Part shown: piece by piece, positions 52,773 through 64,000 of the stretch
How the letters are laid out: each line of letters opens with the position of its first letter
Numbering within the stretch: the stretch's first letter is position 1
Assembly: GCA_950295325.1 (NCBI GenBank)
Contig: OX485808.1
Coordinates: 32,203,180-32,267,179 of the forward strand
Direction: 5' to 3'
DNA: 64,000 nucleotides
Source: Polytrichum commune
Taxonomy: Eukaryota > Streptophyta > Polytrichopsida > Polytrichales > Polytrichaceae
Notes under the pieces: generated by a model
What the model was told of the DNA's origin: nothing
Databases searched by the model: none
The model's input: the letters and a program-made list of their open reading frames with translations, nothing else
Position numbers and translations under genes: made by a program

Positions 52773-53634
52773 CAAGAGATTGCGTTTCATGTTGTTTGTT
52801 GGAGACCTTGAATTCACTTATGATTATTTTCTTTCATTGTGGGGGATACGAGGTATCATGAATTAATTATGATCCTCTATGATGATGGTGTGTGCCAATT
52901 TGAAGAAAAGAGAGAGACCATTTCACTCTCAAAGGAAACAATACTTGATACTTAATGAAGTTTATGTTGGATGGGTGAGAGGTATGCTATAATTCCATGT
53001 CTTCACCAAACTTGCGAACACAAATGTAAACATGAGGCATATTTGCATAGCATGACAAAGGGACACGTGCTATTGTCTTATATTAGCATTGGTCCCTCAT
53101 GAGAAAGATGTAGACTGTAGGTTGAGAGATATCTATTATGGTGTATTTGTTAAATTTGCGGTGTTTTCATTCCAAACTCATAACATAGGAGCTCACTTTC
53201 TCTACTTTTGACTACTTCCATGGTTTTGAAGGGTTCCCATTGATAGGTTGTCATAAGTTAGACATGACCCACTGGGCCCCTTGTGTTGATGATTAGCATC
53301 TAGGAGGGGCGTAGATTTGCTATCGAGAGTTTCATGTTTGAGTGTTTCATTGGACATGTGGGATTTGTTTATATTTTCTTTTCTTTTTGGGTTTTTCCAA
53401 GGAACATGGCCGGAGTGGAGTTCCCTTTGGAACCTCGAATTTGACTGCTTCCATCTTTTTGAAGGGTCCCATTAGTTCCACCTGACATTTGGAACCGGTC
53501 GTAGGTGGTGACCGGATGTACATCCTTTGGGAGATGACACTTTTTCATCCACTTTGGTGTCTGTATATGGCCAGTTCTCAGGCTAGCACATGGTCGATGT
53601 TGTGGGTTGTCAGGACAAGCAAACTCCCCACTAA

Positions 53635-54134
53635 GGGCCACTTCACACACGAGCCAAGAGCCGTGACCATGAAATTGTGAGAGCCCAAAAGAAAAGTGTC
53701 CAAAGGCCGTCCCAAGACACCTTCAAAATCATGTAGTGCGGTCATGGATCCTCAAGTGTAGTGTGAAGTCACATGTGACCGGGCTTTCAACCAAATGTTA
53801 TTTCAATGAATTTTTATTTATGCGGGTTCTCACACATGATAAAATAGAATAAACCAATGGTTGTGAGCATTCGGAGTGCCATGGTCTCCGGGTTTTTTGT
53901 TGAACCTACCTCCGAGAGGTGAATTTTGAAAATAATCCAAGTGACCATGAAACATGATCCATTTGATGCCATGTAGGAAGCCATGCAGCCTTTACATCCT
54001 CTTTCATTCACATACTTAGTTGGTCCCTCGAGCGTAGTGTGAAGCAAACTTGGACCGGCTCCACCTTTTCCACCAATGAGAGTGTGTTGAAGTGTAATGG
54101 TCATGGGCTCTCGGTCTCGTGTGTGAAGTGGCCC
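53635..54134. mobile_element. Harbinger-like MITE, 500 bp, TSD TAA
   Basis: The ends are inverted repeats of about 40 bp starting GGGCCACTTCACACACGAG and, inverted from the right, GGGCCACTTCACACACGAG. A TAA lies directly on each side (53632-53634 and 54135-54137). A 3-bp TWA duplication with GGGCC-type ends is typical of PIF/Harbinger MITEs; I infer the superfamily from these features only. No transposase. Confidence 0.8.
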
Positions 54135-54184
54135 TAAGAAATTTAGAGGAGGCATCAATTGTGCACGATTAAGTGGCAAATGGT

Positions 54185-54490
54185 TGTGTGAGGGTGGGTT
54201 TCCACGTAGGATGTCGCCCACTACATTCTAGATAATAGCGGGCCAAAGGTGTTCGCATGCAGTTAAACACAAGTTGTCATCAACCGTATTGGTGGTCCGC
54301 TATAATGTGGAGGGCCATGGACATGTGCCATTAGACTTCCATGCGACTAAATAATCTTTTAACCTATAAGTGCCAGACACTAGAAGATTAAGACAAGTTG
54401 AAGATTCAAGAGAACCACTAAAGGCCTAGAACTCCATCCTTGGTAACCGGGGGAGGAGATTAGTAGGTGGAACTAAATTGGAGAAGATGG
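54185..54490 (+). repeat. Dispersed repeat, family E, copy 1 (copy 2 at 63395-63685)
   Basis: Shares with the later copy GGTTTCCA(C/T)GTAGG, ATTCTAGATAATAG(C/T)GGG, AATGTGGAGGGCCATGGACA and GAGAAGATGGGA, in the same order and orientation over about 300 bp. Confidence 0.8.
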
Positions 54491-54637
54491 GACCCACTAG
54501 CTGGCTCATACGAGCCCTACCCCATCAAATTCCCTCTACATTTGGGTGGGTTTGTCCTTATTCACACTATAATATGGTGGGTGAGCAACCTACATCAAAA
54601 CTCACCCTCAATAAGCTTGATAGGTGGCCACCAACTT

Positions 54638-54790
54638 AGGGCCACTTCACACTACACTCAAGGGACCAACTAAGCAAGTGAATGCAAGATGGATGTAAAG
54701 TCTACATGGATTCCTACGTGGTATCAAATGGATCATGGCTCTGAAATCTCACAACTGTTGATTTATTCTATTTTATCAAAGATAAAGGCA
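54638..54790. mobile_element. Truncated relative of the 53635-54134 MITE
   Basis: Begins TTAGGGCCACTTCACACTAC and continues with AGGGACCAACTAAG, ATGGATCATGG and TTTATTCTATTTTATCA, which match the internal part of the 53.6-kb element in inverted orientation. The right terminus is missing. Confidence 0.65.
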
Positions 54791-54799
54791 AGGATGCAC

Positions 54800-56670
54800 A
54801 GATATACCCATGTAAATTGGAAGGGGGAAACATTACAAACATCTTTATTAGTTTGCCTTTGCGAAAACATTGCCTCTTTACCCATGCAAATTATTTTGGG
54901 TTGGAATCAAATTACAATACCTTTTGATTATGTTTATTCGTCCGCATAGAAACCACAACATTAACACAAGTTACGTCTTTGTGATTGTAATGGTAAATAT
55001 TCAAAATAACATCGAATGTTGGTATATTAGTGTGGAACAACCTATTGTACCTATTGGTGTAGCTTCAATGTGGAAAAAAATGGTTGATGTGATCTCATAA
55101 TTAACATCAAATATATAATCCATCTATCGAAAAGGGATGACTCAATCGTAAAACCATGCATAATAGATTTTTTACCATACCCCCCAAGCACATGGATACA
55201 TGAGGTATTTGACGTGCACATGTTTCACTTCTAAACAACCATGCATATATTCCTCAACATGCAAATATTTTTATCAAGTCATGTAAACTTAGTAGAACTA
55301 CGTGGTCATTAACACCCCTACATGAAAACCATATGTTGCAACCACTAGACATTCTCAAATTTACGCAAATGTGTATCAAAGTTCGCCACAACACACAAGT
55401 GACCGGTCACAAACAAGATGGTTGCGACAGGATGAAGGGCCCTCAACATCAATTGGGGTGATGTAAAGAGGAAACGCTCCCCGAGGAGAGAGAGAGAGAG
55501 AACTAATACAAAGAGTGAGCACATAAAGGATTCACCTACCTTAATTGCATAGGCCACACACTAGGAAGAGTAGGGATTTGGCTGTTGGCACCGCCCATAG
55601 GGTAGTGGTACTCTACTCTACCATTTTGAACATTCAAAAGTGTCCCTTGTCCATCCTTACCCTAAACCCTAGTTCTGGATGGATGTCGAAAGCGGATGTA
55701 CGTCGTCAACTCGGTTGATAGACGGGTTGGTTCGTTCATCTACTGGGTGACGGACAGACTCCACCGTCGGAGGGAATGGACGATTGTCATCCATCCATCA
55801 GTTATCTGTCGCCGGAGCCGGGCTCAACTTGGAATCGCTTGCATGAACTTATTTGTTGTTTTTGGCAGCCTCCAAGCAGGCTGATTGGGTAGCAAAAAGG
55901 GCTTAAAGCTTATCTCTCCTATAAAGGGTGGAGTGAGGGAGTTTATCATCCATGGGTGTGCCTCTCGTTCATCCAACATAAAAGGCTTGAAATAGTGTGA
56001 AGTCCGATGTTACTTTTTTGTGTTGATTCGACACCGGAAGTAGCTTTCAAGACCCCCCAATTGGGCCTTAGGCAAAATTACATTTGTGTTCGGCTACGTT
56101 TTGCCCCTCCCATGTCTCTTTCACTGTCCGGTTTTTTTGCCTACATTTGTGTGGGAACTCTTCCTCGTTGGGAACCAATATGACAATATATGGTCACTTA
56201 AGCCATTAACCTCCTTTGGCATGTGATTATCTTCATCAATTAACTCGGGAATAATTCCCTCTCTCTCCCTACATGCGGGCATTGCATTTGCTAGGGATGG
56301 TACCAAATAAACCCTAAAATTGAGCAATCTTAGGGTAGTCTTGCAAATGGACCAAGAGTTGTGACCTCGAATGCCTAAGGCCCTCGAAAATCACCCAAGT
56401 GCCGTATTGTGGACAACGAAAACGCAAATTTGCAATTGATTGGCCCTCTAGCTTGTGTAAAGTGATTGTGGACCATGTAGAGGGACCGCAATGCACTCAA
56501 TGGACATGCCAAAGAGGGCAACTCCTTTTAACCATGTAATTCATATGATTATACTCAAAAAATAGGGTTTATGGTTCATAATCCCTCGTCTCCTTTTGGT
56601 CAATAGGATAGAATTTGATTCAAGGAGTTTATATTGGGGCTCACGTCCAAAGTATGGAAAAATGAAGTGG
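54800..56670. other. Repeat-rich intergenic DNA, no gene recognised
   Basis: No coding signal I can support. A short (GA)n run lies at about 55487-55500. Confidence 0.4.
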
Positions 56671-56676
56671 CACTAA

Positions 56677-57017
56677 GTGCCACTTCACACCCATGACCAT
56701 TGCATTGATCTCTCATTGGTCAAAAAGCCTAAGATGGTCCAAGTTCAGTTCACACTAGAAGGTGAAGGCCTGAGGGCCCCAAGAAATCATGGATGGAAAT
56801 TGTACATGGATTCCTACATGACATACTATGGTTCGGTTTATCAGGAAATTTTATAATGCCCACCTCCAAGAGGTAGGCCCGACGCAAATTCCGGCAAACC
56901 TTGTTTGAGCCAAGGGCTTTATACAACTAGTACAACCTTTGGATGAGAATCAAGCCCCCCCCCCCCCCACACACACAATTGCATGGTCACGGCCCTTGGC
57001 TCGTGTGTGAATGGCCC
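56677..57017. mobile_element. Degenerate Harbinger-like MITE, related to the 53635-54134 element
   Basis: The left end GTGCCACTTCACACCCATGA and the inverted right end GGGCCATTCACACACGAG resemble the termini of the 53.6-kb element. The flanks are TAA (left) and TTA (right), so the duplication is imperfect. About 341 bp, with a C run at 56955-56968. Confidence 0.55.
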
Positions 57018-57341
57018 TTATGGAGAGTCATGCGTAAAGTTTCTCAAACAAAGATAAAATCGGTTTGATCCATCTTGTAGGGGATTTTAATAATAACAAC
57101 TCATTAACTCATTGTGGCTTGGAGCATGACCTTGAAAGTGGAGTGAAACTTTTGGACCTCCTCGTGTCAACCCAAACATCTTAAGAGAACTTTACGATCT
57201 AAAATAGGGTATGTCCGTTACATATGTTGCATTAAAGGCCAAATTGGCCTATCCAAGGCTAGCTTGGCCCACACCTCCTAGTTTGACAAACTTGTAGCCT
57301 TGTGGTTTCATAACATGACACCAAGCTCTTTGACCATCTTA

Positions 57342-57784
57342 GGGGCACTTTATATTAGGGCCCATTTGGAGTTGAAGTGGGCCTTAACTTTAGCCCTACT
57401 TTACAAAGTGGGCCGTTGAGTGGGCCTTGCAATATAAAGTCCATAGGCCCACTTGTAGGGCCTAAATTGGAAATTCTACTTTAAAGTGGGCCTTCCAAAT
57501 GAGTTAGGGACTAGGGCCTGCGAAGCGGAGAACAACGGAAGTTGGGTGAAGTGGGCCGTAGGTGCGAAGTGGGTCTCCATAAACCCTCGACCCAATTTTT
57601 TGGCTTCGGCCCAATTCTTTCCCTCCAAAACGCCGCCATGTCACCCGCCAAGCAAACTTAGGAGAAGTGGGCCAACTCTAAATATGAAGCCCTTGGGCCC
57701 ATATTTGGGCCCATTTGGGCAATCTAAGCACTCTGATTGGTTGGTGCCTGGGGTTTGGAAATGGGCCCAAATATAAAGTGCCCC
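57342..57784. mobile_element. Harbinger-like MITE, 443 bp, TSD TTA
   Basis: The left end GGGGCACTTTATATTAGGGC and the inverted right end GGGGCACTTTATATTTGGGC are near-perfect inverted repeats, flanked on both sides by TTA (57339-57341 and 57785-57787). The inside is rich in AAGTGGGCC and its complement, giving further fold-back potential. No transposase. Confidence 0.8.
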
Positions 57785-58290
57785 TTAATTTTAGCCTTAA
57801 TAAAACTTGGGTGACTTTATGAATACGCTTGAGTTTGATCCCCAAAACTTTATGCATAATTCTAATGTGGCAACACTTTCTTTTGAAATCTTGTTGGTCT
57901 TCACTCGAGGAAATATTGCATCCAAATTGGGAAACCAAACATCAAACTCGGTCCAACCTTGAGCCTAGTAGTTAGGTACATGAAAGAATATTATGGACCC
58001 CAAGTTTCTTGAACCTACACGTTGATATAAACTCACCCCAAGCCGTTGATAAAATGATCCATGGATCTTGGTGAAACAAATGTAAATGAATGTATATTAA
58101 ATATATATTTATAGAAGGTTTGATTTATATTCCAAGCTAGCGAAGGTTGAACATTTTGAACGCTTCGAGTTACAATAAATGGACCCACAAAGGTGAAAAG
58201 AGATACAAGCATTTGATAAAGAGGTGTTGACCTTGTTTTCAAGTGGCTCAACATCATGTATATAGAAGGGCAGGAAAAGGGACTGGAGTT

Positions 58291-58310
58291 TCTATCTATC
58301 TATCTATCTA
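58291..58310. repeat. (TATC)n microsatellite
   Basis: About five TATC units. The flanks TATAGAAGGGCA are repeated on both sides (about 58260 and 58310). Confidence 0.85.
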
Positions 58311-58394
58311 TATAGAAGGGCATGACCACATGTTGTACACTACACACTAACATTGAGGGGTGTTAAAATAACGCAATATTAATTTACAAAAGAG

Positions 58395-58620
58395 TAACTT
58401 GGAGTACTCGCATATAGAGGGTACTTTGGGTGCTTGGAGGATAGAGGTTAGTACTTGGACCCCTCTATATGCTCCAAGTACTTCAAATTGTGGGTCCCAT
58501 GATTAAAACTACCATCATACAATACACACGGTTCTACGTAAAAAAATAAATGAAATTGAGATTCCATTTGGTCAAAGATTGTGAGATATTAACAGTTGAT
58601 TTTCTTATATTTAGAGGGGA
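58395..58620. repeat. Copy of repeat family A
   Basis: Contains ACCCCTCTATATGC, TTGTGGGTCCCATGAT, CATACAATACACA, GAGATTCCATTTGGTC and AAGATTGTGAGATATT in the order of the 22-23 kb copies. Confidence 0.7.
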
Positions 58621-58741
58621 AGGACCAAAGAGAGCAGAGAAAGAGATGACGGCAACCACCAATGGTTGGTGTGAATGAGAGACCTACCACCCTTCAAAGA
58701 GCACATCTAAACTAATGATGATGGAAACTTTGGGTGACTAA

Positions 58742-59135
58742 GGGCCGGTTTACACTACGGTGGAGAAGGCCTCCGGTCAGTCAAGAATGCTTGGCCAAAA
58801 CATGGTTATATGAGGCAAATGGTGGATGTGCCGGAGAATATTTAAAGGCAATAAAATATTTTTATTGAGTTGGGCTTCTCCGGAGGAAGAGTTTCTTGTC
58901 CGGCCTCTTGAGGCCGGACAAGAAACTCCTCCTCCAGAGAAGCCCAACTCCAAAAAGTGCCGCCATGTAGGCGGCCATGTCATTTTATCATCCATGAGAA
59001 AAGTTCACCACCATTGTTTTCTTCACCTAGTGTAAACACCCACCGGTCAAGAGTTGCATTTTCGACCAATCACAATTGAGAAACGCCCTTTTTTTCATGA
59101 CCGGTGGACTTCTCCACCGTAGTGTAAACCGGCCC
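58742..59135. mobile_element. Harbinger-like MITE with nested palindrome, 394 bp, TSD TAA
   Basis: The ends GGGCCGGTTTACACTACGG and its inverted right counterpart continue as near-perfect inverted repeats through GTGGAGAAG (about 28 bp). TAA flanks both sides (58739-58741 and 59136-59138). The element carries an 84-bp palindrome at 58867-58950. No transposase. Confidence 0.88.
58867..58950. repeat. 84-bp near-perfect palindrome inside the MITE
   Basis: The arms start GAGTTGGGCTTCTC and end GAGAAGCCCAACTC, with the centre near CCGGCCTCTTGAGGCCGG. Only about two or three positions are mismatched, so either strand can form a long hairpin. Confidence 0.9.
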
Positions 59136-59138
59136 TAA

Positions 59139-60555
59139 GTATCATGTTAAATCTAATCCTCAATTTCTTTGCAATGAGAAAGTACGAGGATGGTTCAAAG
59201 GGCTTGTGTCCCAAATGACAAATTTGTAGGCCCAAAGGTGTAACATACATGAAGCATTCCAAATGGCATCATCGACTGCACAATGGAGCTAGCATGTACC
59301 GTAGACCATGAATGCAAAAAGGTACACACAACACACGATATCAACATACGACTTGGATTTTCAATGTTGCTGCATTGGATTAGCAAGCCTCCCAACTCGT
59401 CTCTTTAGGGAAGCTAAAAAGATATGAGTCACCATGTTATGGTTTGGTTTTATTTTCCAACTAGAGAGTGTTGAGGTGTGTTGTTTATGTGTGACTTGGC
59501 TATGTTTTAGTGTTGTTTGTTAGTGGTGGTTGGTACTCGAGCTGCAGTGACACACGATCGTTATTTACACGACAACTTGGTTGACTACCAGCTGATAACC
59601 GCTAGTTGCTGACCATGGCAATGACTAACAGTTGGATTACCAATTGCCATGTGAAAAAATTAGGATGAAATAAAAATCCCATCGTTTTGAGAACAACTAG
59701 GTTATATCTTTGTGCCCATATTCATGACACTTTGTATGCCACGAGGTTTTGCAACCTAGTGGGATAGGATCAAGGACAACCAATTGATGAATGGTCATGT
59801 CTAACTCAAACCATTGAGCACAAGCGCAAATCAAAATCGTATGTTTGCATCCAATTATTTTTATTTTTTTAATCACATTTTTTAACATGAGACACAAGCT
59901 TTCATCTTTATGCTCACCACTCACAATTTCACTCCTCACATCTTGAATGCGTGATAAGGTCGAACACATTCCTATTTGAAGCAAATGCCAAATCCTTAAA
60001 ATGGTGCTCAATAAAGGATAATTAGACCCTTTATTGCAAAAATACATAGTATTTGTTGCTTTTCAAAGTGATTGGGTACATGACATGGAAGTTGTCATCC
60101 ATGTCATCTTGGTTGTACCTAGCATCATTATTAGTGTGGGCCATAGAAGCTTTTATGCACGGAAAGGCATAGTCGACCGTCCAACAAAACCCTAAGAGAG
60201 ATAATTGGAGGAAAGTCAAGATGAGTTCAAAAAGTTCGCATTCAAAGTTCGTGCATGGAAAATTGAGCATTCGGCCGTAATGCCTACTTGCCGTTTGCCT
60301 AGAAGGTGGTTCCTTCTTGAATTGTATATACGGAAAGCACATTCTAAAACCGATGCGAAGAACAACATGATCAACTTCTCTTATTTGTTTCATCGTCTTC
60401 CAACAAAGATTTGAGTTTATAGATTATTTGTTGTCAACTTCTTCGTTTCAAGAGCAAATTTTCTAACCACTTTGTGTTCAAACTTGGACGTTACTTGTTC
60501 TTGTTAATTTTGGTCCACTTTATTTAATGTGGATGTTAACTATAGTTTATATATA
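59139..60555. other. Intergenic, nothing recognised
   Basis: Two open frames on the minus strand (59697-60047 and 60031-60393) have no domain I recognise. A weak transposon origin is possible. Confidence 0.4.
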
Positions 60556-60556
60556 T

Positions 60557-60659
60557 GTGTGTGTGTGTGTGTGTGTGCTCCCTAAAATGCATTGAAAGAA
60601 ATCTAATCAACTGTGTGTGTGTGCTCCCTAAAATGCATTGAAAGAAATCTAATCAACTA
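60557..60659. repeat. (GT)n microsatellite with duplicated flank
   Basis: About 11 GT units are followed by two exact copies of a roughly 42-bp block (GTGTGTGTGCTCCCTAAAAT through AAATCTAATCAACT). Confidence 0.9.
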
Positions 60660-63394
60660 TAGTTATTTCGGCAGTTCCTGATTATTTATTTAAAAAATTT
60701 TGGGTGATAAATGAGTAGCTTTAATCCTTGACCCGTATTTGAGAAGAAGGTGCACAAAATCCAAGAAAGGTTTGGTATAATGAATAGCCATGGATTGGCA
60801 TGAGCAAAGTAATCAACTACAATTATAGTCTTTCATAGCAAAGGACAAAGCCTCACGGTTTTACCGTTTTCTTGTTAACAATACATTCTTTATATACATA
60901 TATGTCATGTTTATGATGCCGAAGGTGGATACTTTAATTTGAGAAATAGATGTTGAAATAATGAAAGGAACAAGTAACTTGTTACCACATCCTTTGCCTT
61001 ATTTGATATTGACCATACATTTCACCCTACATTGCATTCTCCTCATCTATAACTCCCTCTCCGCATGTCTTATATTAAAAGTGGGAGTTAACTCTACTTT
61101 ACTATATTCTTTTGCGTTCACACTACATTTCATTCTCCGCTCCCTATACATGGTTGACTCAGTTTATATTCCACATCCTTCTATGGTCCACTCTAGTCTA
61201 CTGTATGCTTTTGCATTCCCCCTGCATTCCATTCTCCACTTCGTATACCCGCTCAAGTGGTGTTCCCAAAATACCTCTATCCCATGTTCATGACAAAGCC
61301 ATAAAAGAAAGAATAAGAAAAGTCAGCTTATTGATCCAAAGGTGTTGAAGCAACATTAAATTGGTTATTATGCAATTTTGAACTATATGTATCCCCATGT
61401 CTTCACAAATATATGATTTGTATTGTTCTTAAATGTTTTAAGATCATGGGATGTAGGTGTGAATGATCTATTCCTCTAGCCTCAATATATCATTAAACGA
61501 GATTCTATCAATACAATATACAAGATCAAGATCTTTTAATCCAATAATTAAGCTTGATTAATTACGACAACAAAATAAACCAACGATTTGTTGGTCATGT
61601 GAAATACTCATAACATCATAAAGTTATTGACTTTCTCCCTAATTATCACAATTTATAATTACGGTTGTGTGAACAACTTGATGACTAACTAACATTGAGT
61701 TTATACCCTAGTTACATATAAAATATTTATCATACATTCATTCTTATAATACTAAAGTGTTCTTCCTTGGGATGTTGGTGTTCCTGTCCTTGTTCTATTT
61801 TGGTATACTAAAATGATGAATACTACATTTGAGGCAGTATATTCTATGTAAATGTTCCCAATTCTAACAAATAAAAATCTCAAACCAATAAAGCAACTAT
61901 GTTATTCGACACTCTTATGAATTTTGTATCTGTGCATTCTCAATTCGGTAAAGGAGGCTTTGTAAGCATACATGTATACTTTAAGCTCTCTAATATCACA
62001 CTTTGTGGCAACCAAAGTGCATGTGATCTTAAGGAAGTTTGCAATGTTAACATGGATGTGTGATAACAGAGAATTAGTGTAGCATGTGGCATCAAGGAAT
62101 AACATAAAATGCAACATTGCAATGCCAAAACTTCATACATGATTCGCACAATCTCCTAGAGTTGCACACATACATAAGGCTCAAACTTTTTAGGATATAT
62201 TTGTTCATAGTTTCATAACAATATGTACAAAATGGTAAGAATATGTACAATTGCAAAAAAACACTACTACATGTCTAACTTGTAAGTGGTCACTATCAAC
62301 TGTGCAACACAAAACTCTTAATATTATACTTCGTAATAGTGGTTATACAAGCAACGCACATTCTAGATAATTTATCGCAAATGCGCTTCACTTGCAACAA
62401 CAATTCTGCATGCTCAGTCTTCATGAATGATGGAATTCAAAACAATTATGCATATTGAAGATTGAGAATACAAATCAATTTACATTGACACAATTATAGC
62501 TACATATATACTAGGTTGAAATGACACTTGTGTTTGATGAGTGAAGAAATTAGAAAAAGGGGCAAACAATTCAAACTTGTAGGAAGATTCATCTTGGTGT
62601 AGGACAAAATTCATAATTTGTCAATACAATTTCTAGACACCGCTTCTACTCAATAGCTTGATTCACAATGTAAGTTGGGTATCTTTCGATCAATTAAGAT
62701 GAGTTTCCTCAAGCTCTTCACAAACCAAACAACTTGGGTGGAGCGAATGTACAACCGGTCTAAGATGACCCTAAATTACTAGGTGATAGTGGAGAGGTAC
62801 CCATTTCCGAATGAAGTGGTTGGTGGTTTGATTCCCACTGTAAAATCTTCTCTCTACTTGACAAAAAAGAAACTAGCTATGTAGTTAGGAAGCCAAGAGC
62901 CCGCCCACCATAAGATAAGCAATAGATCCCACCTTGCATCAAGGCTTCTTGAGCAGGGTAGGGCCAACGGGTTCAAATTTACGTCAGATTGCCCGACGTT
63001 GGTTATTTCTTTACTTATTGACAAACCCTATCACCAATTTAGGAGTCACCATTTACCAAAAAAAAAGTGAGAGAAAAAAGTCACCTCAATTATGACACGA
63101 GAAGAGCCACCCTCGAACATATTCACGTCTTCTTCTTTGTGTAAAGTAAAGCTGCCATTAATTTATCACTAATTAAGTCCTTGGAGGTTAGTATTCAATA
63201 CACACCAAGAAGATGGAGATGAATTGAACACATTCCACCTTACACTCAAATTATCTGACAAGACATTCACATGAGCAATAAATTATGATCCAAACCTTTG
63301 ATTCAAAAATCAATCCACCAAAAAGAAATGCACTCAATGGCAACCCTAGATTTCCGGTGCTTGAATTATGGGTCATCATCGATTGCAAGGAAGA
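60660..63394. other. AT-rich intergenic DNA
   Basis: No gene recognised. At 61010-61280 a T/C-rich segment repeats CATTCTCC(G/A)C and TGCATTC motifs with a spacing near 110 bp, an imperfect internal repeat of unknown origin. Confidence 0.4.
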
Positions 63395-63685
63395 GACTTA
63401 GGGTTGGTTTCCATGTAGGTTGCTCGCCCGCTAGATTCTAGATAATAGTGGGTCGGAGGTGTCCATATGTATTTAAAGAGCAAGTTGTCATCCAACCACA
63501 TTATGGCGGTATGTTAGAATGTGGAGGGCCATGGACACGGGCCACTAGACTTTCATGCAACCCGCTAAAGAATATTTAACTCACAAGTGCCAGTCATCGA
63601 AGGTTTTGAAGGCCGGTTTTAGGAGCAAGAGGTTTTAATCTAGAGGAGGAGGTAAAAGGTGGACTGGATTTGAGAAGATGGGAAG
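63395..63685 (+). repeat. Dispersed repeat, family E, copy 2
   Basis: Direct copy of 54185-54490; diverged mainly in the last third. Confidence 0.8.
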
Positions 63686-63689
63686 TAGT

Positions 63690-64000
63690 TACACTAAACA
63701 TGATATTTAGTATCATGTGGTATTTATTGTCACTATAGTAACTTTTTGGATGACGCTTGTTATGAATAAATGAACAAATATTGTCATGAATGATGGATGA
63801 GTTCATCCGTTGGCCAAAACCATGCCTTCTCTTGTTAGCAACTTCTGATGAAATATTATCATGGATGATTGAAATTGGATGAAAAAACTTTTGTTAAGTG
63901 ATAATAATTGCAACATTGTAAATCCATAATGACCCAACTTTTTTTGCAAGGACTGACAAATAATGTTGGGTTACTATTTAGTGTTGGTGACACTATACCA
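63690..64000 (-). mobile_element. Dispersed non-autonomous element, family B, copy 3 (may be cut by the window edge)
   Basis: In inverted orientation it follows the 31755-32080 copy closely (TAGTGTCACCAACACTAAAT, AACATTATTTGTCA, CACTTAACAA, GGATGAACTCATCCATCAT). The right end may extend past the window. Confidence 0.75.

Overview
The window is nuclear DNA of a land plant. The genes are split by many mostly short introns (about 60-900 bp) with GT-AG and a few GC-AG borders. The proteins are plant-type: mitochondrial SHMT, SPO11-1, ankyrin-PGG and an alpha-tubulin whose first intron interrupts codon 38. Promoters carry plant telo-boxes, and the intergenic DNA is AT-rich and full of microsatellites, tandem repeats and small inverted-repeat elements. 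A seedless plant such as a moss seems likely, but nothing in the window proves this. Most exons are too short to show as long open reading frames. I rebuilt the gene models from splice sites, reading phase and family conservation, and in every complete model the reading frame closes.

Layout: 1-1666 (-) is the 5' part of a mitochondrial serine hydroxymethyltransferase gene that runs off the left edge. 5333-9200 (-) is the meiotic double-strand-break protein SPO11-1 (14 exons, 340 aa). 11498-15087 (+) is a mitochondrial-type rhomboid lacking most catalytic residues. 16206-21939 (-) is SAS10/UTP3 of the small-subunit processome (16 exons, 635 aa). 24663-30440 (+) is translation release factor eRF3 (16 exons, 663 aa). 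35325-38185 (-) is coatomer epsilon (7 exons, 289 aa). 43552-46141 (+) is an ankyrin-PGG membrane protein (2 exons, 792 aa) with a decayed duplicate of its 3' end. 48592-50913 (-) is alpha-tubulin (5 exons, 449 aa).

The genes are unrelated housekeeping or meiotic loci, each with its own promoter; there is no operon-like organisation. SAS10 and eRF3 are divergent and the rhomboid gene and SAS10 are convergent. SAS10, eRF3 and coatomer epsilon share telo-box motifs near their starts.

The spaces between genes, and everything from about 51 kb to 64 kb, hold repeats. These include an approximately 188-bp satellite array (10.1-10.8 kb), a hairpin-unit minisatellite (2.9-3.5 kb), a tandem array running up to the ankyrin gene start (42.2-43.5 kb), several families of short TIR elements (three with exact 3-bp TAA/TTA target duplications at 53.6, 57.3 and 58.7 kb), and a decayed piggyBac-like transposase fragment at about 32 kb.
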